In this document: positions 28,256 to 40,334 of the stretch, in pieces
Position numbering within the stretch: position 1 is the first letter of the stretch
How the letters are laid out: every line of letters starts with the position of its first letter
Origin: Trachythela sp. YZ-2020
Taxonomy: Eukaryota > Cnidaria > Anthozoa > Malacalcyonacea > Clavulariidae
Direction of reading: 5' to 3'
DNA: 64,000 bases
Assembly: GCA_016169945.1 (NCBI GenBank)
Contig: JADLSH010000275.1
Location: forward strand, 167,174-231,173
The notes under the pieces: model-generated
What the model was told of the DNA's origin: nothing
Seen by the model: only the letters and a program-made list of their open reading frames with translations
The model's database searches: none
Made by a program: the position numbers and the translations under genes

Positions 28256-28534
28256 GTATGGTTGTAGCTCAGGGAACAGTGGAAGAAGTAAAGAAGAAGA
28301 TGCCGGAAATTGAAATAGTTGACAACAAAGATCACGTGGTACAGGATGCTGATAACGAAAGTCAACCAGTGGAAACGGTTGATGATGATCTAGCACACGC
28401 TGAACAGTTACGTGAGGCTAAAGAAGATCGCCAAGTCGGTAATGTGTCCTTCAAAGTTAATGCAAACTATTTCATGCATGGAGCCCCAGCGTTGGTGCTT
28501 CTACTGATTTTATTAGTGATTGGAGCAGGCCAAG
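28256..28534 (+). CDS. ABCC/MRP4-like transporter, exon 4
   Basis: Follows acceptor CCATTCAG and restores a Gly codon with exon 3. It encodes the post-NBD1 Val-Ala-Gln-Gly-Thr-Val-Glu-Glu-Val block, a Glu/Asp-rich linker, and the first helix of TMD2 (Pro-Ala-Leu-Val-Leu-Leu-Leu-Ile-Leu-Leu-Val-Ile-Gly). The donor is CAAG/GTGAGA, phase 1. The frame is intact. Confidence 0.8.
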
Positions 28535-29185
28535 GTGAGATTTGTAGCAGAGCAACATATCGCGTAGATGAGTTGCTGCAATATTGTTGGCAGAACAATT
28601 TTAAGATTTCATTTTGTAATGGATCTTTTACATGCATTATGCTCGGCATTCATTTCATAATATAGGGAGTTCAAGTTTACAAAATTTCACGTTTGAGGAC
28701 TACAGGAAACGCCAAAGCCGAATTTTTCTCGCCAAATTTTTCTGGAAAAATAACTATTTTACATTACAGTTTTAGTATAACTTGTCCACGTTTTCCTGAT
28801 TGCCGTATAACATAATGTTTTTCTTTGCTTGGGGTTTGGCGATTGAACTTCCAGCTTAAACTGCATAATATCTTCTTCGACTTCGTTGAAAGTTGACTTC
28901 GTAGTGATGTTGGAATAGCTAATAATTAAGTAAAACGTTTTTTAGACTCAACGCCAAAAATTCCCTTTCCAATATTCTTTCTCAATAAGATGTTATCTAT
29001 TTCATGACAAATGAAAATCAAAATTCGTTGCAGGGGAATTTATGGCAGAAACACCATCGGAATCCTATGTGTGTGAGGTGTACAAATGACGCTGGCAAAT
29101 AAATCCATCATTAATTTAATTTTGATAAGTATGACATGGTACGGCATGTTGTGATAAACATTATTAATCACTCTCTTTTTGGTAG

Positions 29186-29756
29186 GTTTAACCATGTGGA
29201 TTGATATTCAAGTTTCATCATTACCAAGTTTAGTGAAGCAGAAAGAACAGTTACACAAAGCGCTAATTATGTATCCAGTATCTTTGATTGCCGCAGTACT
29301 ACTTACCATCGTTGCAAAATCTTGCATTTTTCTTCTACCGATTCGAGCAAACTACAAAGTCCACAACAAGATGATATCTTCCCTTCTGCAAGCTCCTACC
29401 TATTTTTATGCTGTGAACCCAGCAGGTCGTATTCTAAACCGATTCTCACAAGATATCAATAATTTAGACGATCTTATGCCATTTAATTTGGTGTATTTCT
29501 TTCAATTTTCGATGCTATCACTGGCAGCTATTATCTTGTGTTTTATGACCAACGCCCTTTTAACACCTGCTATTTTAATCACAAATATCATATGTTATGG
29601 CGTCTCAAGGTTTTTCTTCAAACCTGCCATGGACATCAAACGTTTAATGTCTGAAGCTGGCGGTCCGTTGTATTCTCACTTTTCAAACACCATGGAGGGA
29701 TTGAGGATTATTCGTGTGCACAATAGGCAGAAAGAGTTCACAGATGCTTTGATCAG
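29186..29756 (+). CDS. ABCC/MRP4-like transporter, exon 5 (TMD2)
   Basis: Begins after acceptor TTGGTAG in phase 1. It encodes transmembrane helices and the conserved intracellular loop: Ala-Pro-Thr-Tyr-Phe-Tyr-Ala-Val-Asn-Pro-Ala-Gly-Arg-Ile-Leu-Asn-Arg-Phe-Ser and Met-Glu-Gly-Leu-Arg-Ile-Ile-Arg. These are characteristic of ABCC TMD2. The donor ATCAG/GTAATA is in phase 2. The frame is intact. Confidence 0.85.
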
Positions 29757-30461
29757 GTAATAAAGATATGCAACGAGATGACGCATGTCCTGGGATACTG
29801 ACAAAACGCCACACGGCAAACCCCCACCGAGATGGTGTAAAAAACTGATGATCAGCAATTACTCGCCAAAGCCTTCTGTTTAAACAAAAGAACAATAAGC
29901 CAGTTCGTAGTTTCCACTCCGCATCCAAATGACGTATTTCTGCGTCTGGATAGAATCAGTGACGTATGTTCCCCCTCCTCCTAGCCTTCCCCCCCCCCCT
30001 TTTACTGAAAATCCTGACTACGCCGCTGGATAAAATTGCAGTTGAATCATAACATGTAGCTGAGACTGGATAATTATATGCATATCAAGATATTTGTCGA
30101 CTCTTCTATCATCAATTTTGTTTTTCATATAGCCAATAGAACTGCAATTTTGATTTGAATATGCTCGAAGAACAATTAGTTTTAGCATGGTTCATTTGCT
30201 TCAAATCACAAAAATATTCCTGGCCCTCAATTGCGCACCCCTCTATACCGTACAATTTAAGCGTAAGACAATATGACAGTTCTATTGTATAAAACGTGAG
30301 TGTATGATTATACAGTTAAATAGTTTGATATGAATTATATTCTTTCAGTTTTAGCCATATGTTATACGCAATTTTATCACCATGCAGAACGCGTCATTTG
30401 GATCCGCAGTCGACACGTGGGCGACTGACAAGTATCACTAATAATTTGGGCATTTCGTGTA

Positions 30462-30629
30462 AAGGTCTGATTCCACGAGTGTTTTTTCTCAGCGAAATGC
30501 GAACAATTTCGCACGAAATGTATTGACGCATGCGCAGAAACACAAATCAGGCTTCGTGAGAAACAAATTCGCTTCGACAGTGAGTAGAAGTTAGTTCTCG
30601 CGAATAATTTCGCCGTGGAATCAGGCCTT
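30462..30629. mobile_element. Short TIR element in ABC intron 5
   Basis: Ends AAGGTCTGATTCCACG and CGTGGAATCAGGCCTT form an imperfect 16-bp inverted repeat around a 168-bp AT/GC-mixed core. It is probably a MITE. The rest of the intron holds no gene. Confidence 0.65.
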
Positions 30630-30752
30630 AAGGCATTTCAATGAAGTGAGTCGTCGTTAGAAATTTAGGATAAGAGCTGCTTTTAAGCTAGTCCATTCCA
30701 TATTTATTCATTATTTTTTCAGCAACGCTTTGATTTATTTTTCTTAATTTAG

Positions 30753-30898
30753 TCACACTGAGCGTCACCATCAAGCTATGTTTGCATATTACACGGCAGC
30801 ACGCTGGTTTGGACTCGTCATCGATGTTATTCTTTTAATCTTCTTGACTACTGTCGTAACAACCGAGTTGTATTTAGTGAAAGATTCCTCTACTGCAG
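30753..30898 (+). CDS. ABCC/MRP4-like transporter, exon 6
   Basis: Acceptor AATTTAG; completes a Ser codon with exon 5. It encodes His-Thr-Glu-Arg-His-His-Gln-Ala and Ala-Ala-Arg-Trp-Phe-Gly-Leu-Val-Ile-Asp, the family's Ala-x-Arg-Trp-Leu-x-x-Arg-Leu-Asp-like segment with Arg replaced by Val. Two hydrophobic helices follow. The donor is GCAG/GTTGGT, phase 1. Confidence 0.75.
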
Positions 30899-32301
30899 GT
30901 TGGTATCATGACAATCATTTTTATAGCAACGTTAAGTGTATTAACTCGATTAAAGCCAAAAATGGAGCAATTTAATCAGCGATTTAATTCCTTAACCACG
31001 ACTGGTTATATATACCGACAACGGTTGTAACAATTGAGCTTATTCATTACGGCCTCGGGTTGATAAAATAATTGTTTTACTGCTCATCAGAATTACTTTT
31101 CGTCTTCTGCTACGTTTCGTCTGAATTAGTTTCCTCCTTCGTGTCGCCCTCTCCTGCGCTTTTTGATGCGGTTCTCCTCTGCAGAATGCTGAGCGAGCAT
31201 CTCGCTTTCGTATTCTTCTGCTGTCATCCAGATAGATTCACTCTTACCTCCTTGTGTAATTGTCTAACTTTTTCTGCCTCGTTACCAGAGCTTTTTCGCT
31301 GAGAACAAGCTTTCATTTGGATCAGATTTCTCTTTCGTGAGCTGTGTTAACATCTCCACTAATTGTCTGGCTTATGTCGTGTATATTAAATTCTGGCTGT
31401 CCGATCCATTTGTCGTCGTAAATTTTTGATCGCCTTCGAAGATTCATGAATTTCATTTGCTTATGAGGTCGACTGCAATGTGTTGCATAATTCTTAAAGT
31501 TTTTCGTCAATGTAGCTTTCTATTAAGAGCAACTCCTCGACCATCAGAGTTTAATGCGAAATTTTCTCACCAAGATTTAACGTCGTCTTGTTTGGGTTCT
31601 TGTTACTGGAACGTGATAAGTCATGCTTAGGAACTAGAGTTCCTATTGGTTGCATTCCATAAGTAAATACCATGCATGACGATACGCGTCATGCTCTCAA
31701 ACAATAAGAAAGTTCATTACTTGAGGGAAACTAGCGATAAATATTCCAAGCAAGCGAGGGAATATATGTGAAGTTCCGAGGGCGCTAGCCCGAGTTTCAC
31801 CCGTTTTACCTGATTCGGTTAGTCTTTCAACTATTTCCAGGTATCCTAACACCAAAATGTTGTAATTAATTAACTGTATCTTTCTCCTACACATAATGAT
31901 TTGCAAACGGGACATTTTAATAGGACCGAAGGCGTCAATCCTGGGGGAATGGGGAGACGAATCCCCCCCCCCCAATTTTTTGGACAGAGGGGATCGACAT
32001 GTAATTAGGCCCCTACTTTTTTCCACTTTTGCTTATACGACATGTTCTGATCATCAGAATCTGTAAAGCCAAGTCTCTCCCCAAAGTGCATGAACTGGCG
32101 TTTCTACATTTCATACCGCATACCCCCTAGCAATACCTGCGCATTCCCACTAGCGGCATGGTGCCTCAATAGACAATTTTTGAAAGGAAGCTAGTACATG
32201 AAACTACAATGGGGAAAAAACGAGGTTTATATTCCCTCGGAGAACAAAAGAGTCCGAGGCCATAATGACATTTTCAATGTTTTCACTCGCTACTCAAGAA
32301 A

Positions 32302-32623
32302 AGCAAAGCCTAATCGAATTGCATTCACGACCAAACGTTTCGACACACCGGTCTAGTGTCTTCATAAGGCGCGATCTGAAGTCGCATCTTAGCTCCTTAT
32401 ACACTCGAGGGATGATGTCATCGGCCAACATGGTGGAGATACCCTTATGGAAAATAAACATGAATCATCATGCTTTGAATTGAATAGAGATGACGGCGGC
32501 TATTTGCCACAGGAGTATCTCCACCTTGTTAGCTAAGATGCGACTTTAGATCACCCCTGATGAACAGAGTTAGACCGGAGTGTCGAAACGTTGCGTCGTG
32601 AATGCAATTGGATCTGGCTTTGC
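32302..32623. repeat. Inverted-repeat element in ABC intron 6
   Basis: AGCAAAGCC...ATTGCATTCACGACCAAACGTTTCGACAC on the left pairs with GTGTCGAAACGTTGCGTCGTGAATGCAATTGGATCTGGCTTTGC on the right. The 322-bp unit has further internal pairing (GATGCGACTTTAGATC). TTTCGACAC/GTGTCGAAACGTT ends are a recurrent type of short fold-back element. Confidence 0.7.
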
Positions 32624-32755
32624 ATTCATTTATTGAAACCAGAGTAGCGAGCGAAAACATGAATGATATTAAACCTGGTTGCCATGAAAGAACAGGCTTT
32701 AAAGACATTTCTCTGAATATATCCCATTATTATAACTTCCTTTTTTATATTTCAG

Positions 32756-33672
32756 TTATTGCTTCCGTGGCCATTCTGTATTCATTTCACAGTGCTATAT
32801 ATGTAGCAGCCGCGGTTCGTAGTGCTGTCGAGGTGCAAGCTCAGATGACCTCTGCTGAAAGAATTCTCGCTTATACTGAAATTAAGCCAGAAAAAGGACA
32901 CGAGATCAGTGACCAACCACCTAAAGAGTGGCCAGCATTCGGCAGAATAGAGTTCAAGAAGGTTTCTCTGAGATATTATGAAAATGGCCCTAAAGTTTTG
33001 AAAAATTTATCATTTCAAATCAATCGATCTGAAAAGATTGGTATCGTAGGGAGGACAGGTGCTGGTAAATCTTCTCTGGTTGCTGCTCTCATGAGAATTG
33101 CTGAAACTGAAGGAAGTATTATTATAGATAATTCGAATATTGTGTTTTTAAATCTCCAATCAACTCGTCAACGTATTTCTGTCATTTCTCAGTCTCCTGT
33201 ACTATTTAACGGTTCTATCAGAGAGAACCTGAATCCAACAGGTGAACTCGATGACTCCGAAATATGGAAAGTTTTGGATCAGATGCAATTGAGTTTTCTT
33301 GTTGGAAGTCTACCAAATAAGCTGGAAAATATATGCACTGGTGGTGGTTCAAATTTTAGTATTGGTCAACGACAGCTGTTCCATCTTGCAAGAGTTTTGT
33401 TAAAACGAAACAACATTTTCGTTTTTGATGAAGCTACGGGCAAAGTGGACAAGAAAACTGCTGAACAAATTCAGAACGTTATTTATGGCGTGCTTAAAGA
33501 TTGCACAATAATAATCATCTCGCATCGTATGGACACAATTCGGGAGTGTGACAGAATTATGGTTTTAGACCAAGGTTCCATTGTTGAGTTCGATAAGCAA
33601 CATGTTCTGCTTGACAAGAACGGGTTCTTCGCGGAACTCGTAAGATTAGCCAATGAGGGAAAAATCTACTAA
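32756..33672 (+). CDS. ABCC/MRP4-like transporter, exon 7 (last, with NBD2)
   Basis: The terminal exon begins after acceptor TATATTTCAG. It encodes the last TMD2 helices, Met-Thr-Ser-Ala-Glu-Arg-Ile-Leu-Ala-Tyr-Thr-Glu, then NBD2: Walker A Gly-Arg-Thr-Gly-Ala-Gly-Lys-Ser-Ser, Q-loop Ser-Gln, a signature reading Phe-Ser-Ile-Gly-Gln-Arg-Gln, Walker B Phe-Val-Phe-Asp-Glu-Ala-Thr, and His in Ile-Ser-His-Arg. NBD2 keeps the catalytic Glu while NBD1 has Asp at that position, as expected for ABCC heterodimeric sites. The D-loop reads Gly-Lys-Val-Asp, and it ends in Gly-Lys-Ile-Tyr with no PDZ-binding motif. The spliced total of about 1,290 codons is close to MRP4 length. Confidence 0.85.
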
Positions 33673-35340
33673 AATTGATGGAACGAAGCTCAAGCTAATT
33701 AAATTCCTTTGTAGGAACCAATTTGCTTGGTATTCTGCGGCTGATTCTTCCAGACCGTTGTAGGTAAGCAGAAGCAGTCAATGACGTCCCTGTGACTACA
33801 GGCAGTGATCAACACGAAAGCTTATTGCTACTTTGATCACTGCGCACGACTTATATTATATTTCTCTTTCTTAGTCATTTATATTGTGATATATCTTTAT
33901 TTAATTATGCTGTAAAAATGTGTGTAGAAAATGTGCAAAAATCATTTAAAAATCTGAATCATTAAGAATCTGAATCTGACAACATAATTTTTTCAAGTTT
34001 GAATGTTTTTGCAAGACCTATATGCATTATAAATTAAAAAGAAATCAAACGCTTTGTTTGGGCTATTTGTCTCCGATACAGACAGTGTTGTCAACTTTAG
34101 CAACATCAACATAATGTATTTATTTCTGAACAATTGTTTGTATTTATATTACATCTTGTTGCATATGACTTTTGCACTAATGATATTAATGATTTAACTT
34201 TAAAAAGGTTTTTCAAACCTGAAAATTGTTAGTTTTATAATGTTATAATACAATTTTTGAAAGCTTGCAAAAATCACTATCCGGCCTTCGTGCCTGCAGT
34301 GCAAGCTAGTGCCCTTCTTATGAGTCTTATGAGGCCACATAACTTATTCATGCATGGAGACAAAGATTTGATCAACACTCTTTTTGTCGCTTAAAAGTAG
34401 AAGATAAATCGACAGGCGGTTTTGATTCTTGAAGAGCCAAAACATTTTATATACGTGTATGTGAGAAGAGTTTTCCAGTTTGATGCAAATACCCAGGTTT
34501 CTCAAAGTACAGTTTGGAACTGACCATGCTGTACCCAGTATGCAAAGTTACGCTGTAAAAACGGATTGGTTAAAACAACCAAAAATTTAGTTATTTTCAC
34601 CAATATTTCGGTTGTTTTGACCAAATAATATTGGCCAAAATATATAATACATTTGAGACAACCAATTAATTAAATGGGTTATTTTATCCAATCCGTTTTA
34701 ACAGTGTAGTTTTGTTTAAGTTTCCTCCTGTAGTAATACTTGACCTTAAAGGATGGTCCTTACTGGACTTCTGGGGAAAACAGTTTAGAACTGATAGGGT
34801 TATCCAGTATAAATAGAATTAGTTTAGTTTATAGATATAGGATAACTGCTACACCACGAAAATAGTCTGGGAATTTGTGCAATTATAACCAGCTACACCA
34901 TGAACAAACCCAAATTAAGTCTTCAAAACATGGTAAGGCTACTATGATTTAAAATATTTTCTGTTCGCATGTGCAAAGAGTGCAAATATCCAAATTTATA
35001 TATCAATAAATATAATTTTACATGAAGATATCCTAGAATAAGAGGACGATAAAGATATCTGGAAACTGTGTAATATCCATCACAAGACCTTTGTAAAGAT
35101 ATTATCACCTGAACCTATGTCAGCTATGACTTACCTTTACTAACTGTTTTGAGAGGGACATATATATATATAATATTTGCGTGCGCGAATAGGAACTTTA
35201 TGTTTTGCGTCTTGGTAGTATTAGATTTAGAGATAAATAATTAGTTTAGATATCAAGGGTGTGGAGCAAATGTGTCTCCTAAGATAACAAGTTTGCCAGA
35301 GGCCAATGTTATAAGATAAGCTATACAATTAAAATAATGA
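33673..35340. other. 3' flank of the ABC gene
   Basis: AT-rich sequence with no gene detected. It contains the MITE at 34549-34708 and a TATATA run at about 35160. Polyadenylation signals cannot be assigned with confidence. Confidence 0.5.
34549..34708. mobile_element. TA-flanked MITE
   Basis: TA-CGCTGTAAAAACGGATTGG on the left and CCAATCCGTTTTAACAGTG-TA on the right form about 20-bp inverted ends. The 160-bp core contains repeated TTGGTTAAAACAACC-like sequence. The TA flanks suggest a Tc1/mariner-type origin. Confidence 0.65.
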
Positions 35341-35691
35341 CGTAGGGTGTCTGTCATAAAGCCACCCTCAAACTTTTTGCTGCCATTCGCTGCAGTCTTT
35401 CTGGCGAATAAGGACATCAGAACTTTTCACATTGACTTCTCAGGATTTGCAGCAAGTCAATTTTGAAATATTCAGGAAAATAATCGCTATTTCCGTTATT
35501 ATTACTCCTGGTTAACGGTAACGTGTGTTCGGCTGTCCTACCTTTTATTACTGTATTGACTATATACTATTTTACCGCGCGGTATTTCTTGTGAGTTTTT
35601 ACAATGGCCAATTCAGCATTACAGTTACCGCGGGTGCTTATTTTAGGTCATTAGGAACTTGACTCTCGTTATAGACAGAGCTCCGCAAAAT

Positions 35692-37431
35692 ATGGCCTTA
35701 AACTCAACAAATCAAACTTATGATCTGTTTGATGTTAAAAAAAACAAATTATTATGGCAAGGAGATCTTTCTCAATTAAAGACATTCGTAGCGAATGAAG
35801 TGAATCAAAGAGATGCTGAAAATGCGATATGGCGATCGCCGAGCGGAGGCACATGGTGCTTTAAAGGCGAAGGCGATGATCTGTTAGTAACATGGCACAG
35901 CAAAAGTAAAACGATCTCTTTTGACGGTAAAGCGGCTGATGAAATTAAAGAACGAATTCACGAAGCTATAAGCAACAAATATACAGATTTGACAAATGTC
36001 GAAGTCGCAAATGTAGAAGCCACCAATGTTGAAGCCGCAAAGGTCGAAGCTACAAATGTCGAAGCCACAAATGTCAAGGCTACAAACGACGAAACCGCAG
36101 ATATCGAAGCCAGAGATAATACTAACGCTATCGAATTGGTCAACATCGGTGATTCTACCTTACTGCCTAATGATTTATGCGGTAAGTGGTCTGATCTAGC
36201 TGACAAGGTTGAACTCCTCGAAGATCGAATGAATAATAACTTTATGGATATCGCAAAATCAATAAACAGTTTGAAAGCAAAGGAAGGATTAAATACGGAG
36301 CTCTCCCGTGAATATGTTGATAGTATTGTGCGGGAAAATGTAAAATTAAGACAGGAAAATAAAAATTTAAGGGAGCGTTCTGAAAATCTTTCGTATATTA
36401 TATCAGATCTAAACACTAAAGCTAAAAGATTCGAAAATGAGAAAGAATCCCTGATTACAGCTTTGGGAATGTTACAATCAGATCTAAATGAGAAATATAA
36501 AGGGGCTGATTGGCAAACTGTCAAAGGTTCTGTTATAAAAAACGGTAGTTGTAAACAGATGTCCGCATCTAGTATAGATGCTGATATCAATCCAAATGTC
36601 GAGATTAGCAACAGATTTGAAAGTCTAATTTACGAAGGCGATGAAGAATCTGATGATCAAGAAATTCCTAACACGACAAAAACAAAAGAGAAATTAAGCC
36701 TTCAACGAAAGGGCTTTGGTAAGAATCAAATGAGCGAATCTGATGACAAAGCTGCTCAATCGAAAGTCAACAAGCAGACGTCACAGCAGATTAATCAGGA
36801 ACAAAAGCATAAGAAGAATAAGAATAAGAAACAAAAGGTGAAGAATAACGAACAAAAGGCAAAGGAAAACGAGCAAACAAGAGAAGCGCATAAGGCAAGT
36901 GAGGAAATAACAGCAGAAAGACAACGCACTAAAGAAACGGTTGTTATAGCTGGAGATTCGATTATAAAATATGTAAAAGGTTGGGAAGTATCCAACACTG
37001 ACAGAAACGTAATAGTTAAGTCTTTCTCAGGTGCAACAGTTAATGATATGTCTGATTTCTTAAAGCCCACTGCACGAAAGCAACCCGATAAGCTCATTAT
37101 CCATGCAGGCACAAACGACATACGCTATTCAAGTCCTAAAGAAATTGCAAAGAAAATTATCGAGTTAGCAGAGAATTTTAAAAAGGATTGCAATGATACT
37201 GAAGTCATCATCTCTTCTTTAGTCACTAGATGCGATAGAGAGGAACTTACAACGAAGGTAAATGAGACCAACAATATACTAAAGTCAAGCTGCTTGAAGA
37301 AAAAGCTTGCATTTTTAGACAATAGTAATATTAGTCGCTCTCATTTAAATAGTAGAGGACTGCATTTAAACCGAGAAGGTAGCTCTTTGCTTCAGGCAAA
37401 CTTTTCATATTTCTTAAGTTCGCATAATTGA
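35692..37431 (+). CDS. CR1/L2-like LINE ORF1 with coiled coil and SGNH esterase domain
   Basis: Intact frame of about 579 residues from ATG 35692. Order: a small N-terminal domain (Asp-Leu-Phe-Asp-Val, Trp-Gln-Gly-Asp-Leu); a tandem Val-Glu-Ala-Thr-Asn-like repeat (about residues 105-145); a long coiled coil (about 180-270); a Lys/Gln/Asn-rich linker; and an SGNH/GDSL-hydrolase-like domain with Ala-Gly-Asp-Ser (about 420), Gly-Thr-Asn-Asp (about 475) and a late Leu-His-Leu-Asn. CR1/L2 ORF1 proteins with an esterase domain are known; they bind RNA, and the esterase role is unresolved. ORF2 follows after 70 bp. Confidence 0.8.
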   Translation: MALNSTNQTYDLFDVKKNKLLWQGDLSQLKTFVANEVNQRDAENAIWRSPSGGTWCFKGEGDDLLVTWHSKSKTISFDGKAADEIKERIHEAISNKYTDLTNVEVANVEATNVEAAKVEATNVEATNVKATNDETADIEARDNTNAIELVNIGDSTLLPNDLCGKWSDLADKVELLEDRMNNNFMDIAKSINSLKAKEGLNTELSREYVDSIVRENVKLRQENKNLRERSENLSYIISDLNTKAKRFENEKESLITALGMLQSDLNEKYKGADWQTVKGSVIKNGSCKQMSASSIDADINPNVEISNRFESLIYEGDEESDDQEIPNTTKTKEKLSLQRKGFGKNQMSESDDKAAQSKVNKQTSQQINQEQKHKKNKNKKQKVKNNEQKAKENEQTREAHKASEEITAERQRTKETVVIAGDSIIKYVKGWEVSNTDRNVIVKSFSGATVNDMSDFLKPTARKQPDKLIIHAGTNDIRYSSPKEIAKKIIELAENFKKDCNDTEVIISSLVTRCDREELTTKVNETNNILKSSCLKKKLAFLDNSNISRSHLNSRGLHLNREGSSLLQANFSYFLSSHN

Positions 37432-37500
37432 AATGAGGACGGGTCGAGGAGGAGTGCTAATGATGCCTGTTTAAATATTCCGAAAACAAGGGGTTTTAAG

Positions 37501-38346
37501 ATGGCTATGCTTAATGTAGCTAGCCTTCCGAAACACCTTGATGAAATCCGATTATTACTTCATGATAAATATCTAGATGTTTTAGCAGTTAATGAAACCC
37601 GTTTGGACTCCACTATTTCCGATGGGATTGTTAGCATTGAAGGTTATGACTTGCTACGTGCTGATCGGAATAGAAATGGAGGAGGGGTACGTATTTATAT
37701 AAGACGCCATATAAATTATGAAAATCGCCCTGATCTAATTCCAACAGGCCTTGAAGCTGTCTGTGTGGAAATTAAGCAGGCTAATAGTCAATCTTTTATA
37801 GTTTCAAGTATTTATAGACCACCATGTTCCGCTAGTGAAGTGTTTATAAAAATTGAGAGGCTAATCAAATCAATTGATGATGAAAATATAGAATTTTATA
37901 TTTTGGGAGATTTAAATTGTAATATGCTAGAACCAACTTTGTCCACCACTAGAAGGCTTCAAGACGTTTTGGAATTATATCAGCTTACACAATTAATTAA
38001 TAACCCTACGCGTATTACCCAGTCTAGCCAATCATTATTGGATGTAGTAATTGCGTCAATGCCTGAAAAAATAATTTTTTCAGGTGTAGTCCATCTCGGA
38101 ATTAGTGATCACAGCCTCATTTATAGTATTCGGAAAATAAGTACAAGAATAAAAACTGATTTACAAGGTTCTGTCGAGTATAGAAATTTTAAGAATTTCA
38201 ATGTTTCAGGCTTTCTATATGACTTACAAAATATACCTTGGGAAGAAATAAGATTTAAAAGAAATGTAGATGAAATGTGGCGGTTATGGAAAACATTCTT
38301 TGTAGATGTGCTGGATAAACATGCCCCTGTGAGAGTAAAAGACTAA
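37501..38346 (+). pseudogene. CR1/L2-like LINE ORF2, endonuclease part
   Basis: AP-like (EEP) endonuclease domain: Asn-Glu-Thr-Arg-Leu-Asp (31-36), Tyr-Arg-Pro-Pro, Gly-Asp-Leu-Asn-Cys and Ser-Asp-His-Ser-Leu-Ile. The catalytic residues look intact. The frame stops at 38346, and the natural continuation (Ile-Pro-Trp-Val-Ser-Arg-Glu-Val-Lys) is one base off, so ORF2 carries a frameshift there. Confidence 0.85.
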
Positions 38347-38365
38347 GAAAAGGGGGCAATATTCC

Positions 38366-39322
38366 TTGGGTAAGCCGGGAAGTAAAGGAAAAATTTTTAA
38401 AAGAGATGCTCTTAAGCGTAAAGCAATAAAGACAAATAAAGAAGAAGACTGGAGACTATATAAGTCATCTAGAAATGTTGCTAACACTGCTTTGCGCAGT
38501 GCTAAAAGAGATTATTATGCAAACAAATTCACAAATAATAAACAGAATCCTAAATATGCTTGGAGAACAATAAACGATATATTAGGTCGAAACAGAAAAC
38601 AGACTACGATTAATGAAATTAAACTTCCAGGTAAAACTGTTACATCGACCGACGAATTAGTCGACATTTTTAATGATCATTTTAGTAATATTGGCCCAAA
38701 GCTTGCTGAGTCTATTCCAAATGACAATGACGTTAGTTTTCGAGATTTTATTACTCAACAAAAATCTAAGACAAAGAACAGTTTCTCATTTCGACCAGTG
38801 AGTGTAACATTGGTTTACACTCTTCTAGTTAATTTGTCTACCACCAAAGCGACTGGAATGGATAAAATTTCAGCAAAAATTCTACAAGTAGCAGCTCCAG
38901 TTATTGCACCTTCTCTTACTGAGATTTTTAATATGTCAATTGACTCGGATCAATTTCCTTCTGATTGGAAAGCTGCAAGGGTTATTCCATTGTTTAAGAA
39001 AGGTCAGCGGTCCATGTTGGACAACTATAGACCGATATCAATCGTTCCTGTAGTAAGTAAACTTATGGAAAGAATTATGTATGATCAAATGTATGAGTAT
39101 CTTAACCAGAATAATCTTTTCTCAAAACACCAATTTGGTTTCAGACCTTATCATTCCACAACTACTACATTATTGGATTGTACGAACGAATGGTATACCA
39201 ACATGGACCGTGGGCTGTATAACTTAGTTATTTTTCTTGACCTAAAAAAAGCATTCGATACAGTCGACCATGAAATACTGTTAAGTAAGTTTGAAATGTA
39301 TGGTTTCAAAGGAAAGCATTAA
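38366..39322 (+). pseudogene. CR1/L2-like LINE ORF2, reverse transcriptase N-terminal part
   Basis: Continues ORF2 with the thumb-linker and RT blocks Arg-Pro-Ile-Ser-Ile-Val-Pro, Gln-Phe-Gly-Phe-Arg-Pro and Phe-Leu-Asp-Leu-Lys-Lys-Ala-Phe-Asp-Thr-Val-Asp-His (catalytic Asp). It ends at a stop after Tyr-Gly-Phe-Lys-Gly-Lys, where one base is missing relative to the next segment. Confidence 0.85.
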
Positions 39323-40334
39323 ATCTTTACGTTGCTATTTGACGCACCGAACTCAAAGTTGTCAATTGGCCAGTATACTCGGTGGAGAAAGAAATCATTT
39401 GTGGCATTCCTCAGGAAGTATACTCGGCCCTCTCTTATTTATTATGTATATAAATGATTTGCCAAGCTGCCTAGAACGCACAACTCCAAGAATGTTTGCT
39501 GATGATACTAACTTAACGGCAGTAGGCAGAACAATTAGTGAGGCGGAAGAGAGGGCGAGCGTAGACATGAGGAATGTTCAGAAATGGCTTTGTGCAAATA
39601 AACTAAGTCTAAATATAATGAAAACCGAGTATGTTGTAATTGGAACACGACATAAAATAAGTAATATTGATACCCATCAAGGAGTTAAAATAAATAATCA
39701 ATTGATTAAAAAAGTTAAAAATACCAAAGCTCTTGGAGTTGAATTAGACGAAAACTTGAGTTGGGAAAAACACATTAACCATATTAGCAGTAAAATATCA
39801 TCAGGTATTGGGGCTATTAGAAAAATGAGGGAGTATGTCGAACAAGACATTTTGATAAAAGTTTATAATGCCTTAATCCAACCTTATTTTGATTATTGCT
39901 GTGAAGTATGGGATACACTTAATAAAGGCCTAAGCGAACGTCTACAGAAATTCCAAAACAGAGCGGCTAGGTTGATCATGAACTTAAAAAATGAACATGG
40001 TCAGTCTATTTTGGCACGAAAATCTCTAGGCTGGGTAACACTTGAAGAGCGTAGGGCACAAATGAAAGCCAGGCTCATGTACAAGACAGTTAATGGTTTA
40101 GCCCCCCAACGACTATGCGAAGCTTTCCAAAATCTGAATACCATTCATGACCATAATCTGAGACGTTCTTCAACAAGGTTTTATATTCCAAGACCAAAAA
40201 CGGAATCCTTAAAAAAAAGCTTCCAATATTGTGGGGCTAAACTATGGAATCAGATACCTGAAGAGATACGCAATTCGGTATCGTATAATTCGTTCTGTAA
40301 AAAGCTATCTTCCTCGACCTTAATCTCGACTTAA
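39291..40334 (+). pseudogene. CR1/L2-like LINE ORF2, reverse transcriptase C-terminal part
   Basis: Contains Ser-Ile-Leu-Gly-Pro-Leu-Leu-Phe and the catalytic Phe-Ala-Asp-Asp-Thr (69-73), Lys-Thr-Glu and the C-terminal Cys-x-Glu-Val-Trp block. A pair of compensating frameshifts around 39388-39415 garbles the segment that should read Gly-Ile-Pro-Gln-Gly. With the other shifts, at least three lesions inactivate ORF2 although the copy looks fairly young. Confidence 0.8.

Noticed and set aside
28467..28649. Continuation of ABC exon 4 past 28534
   Set aside because: A consensus donor and phase match to exon 5 show the exon ends at 28534; the rest is intronic.
31072..31302. Ser/Phe/Leu-rich 76-codon frame in ABC intron 6
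   Set aside because: No continuity with neighbouring exons and no domain; intron sequence.
35958..36611. 217-codon minus-strand frame
   Set aside because: Antisense shadow of LINE ORF1.
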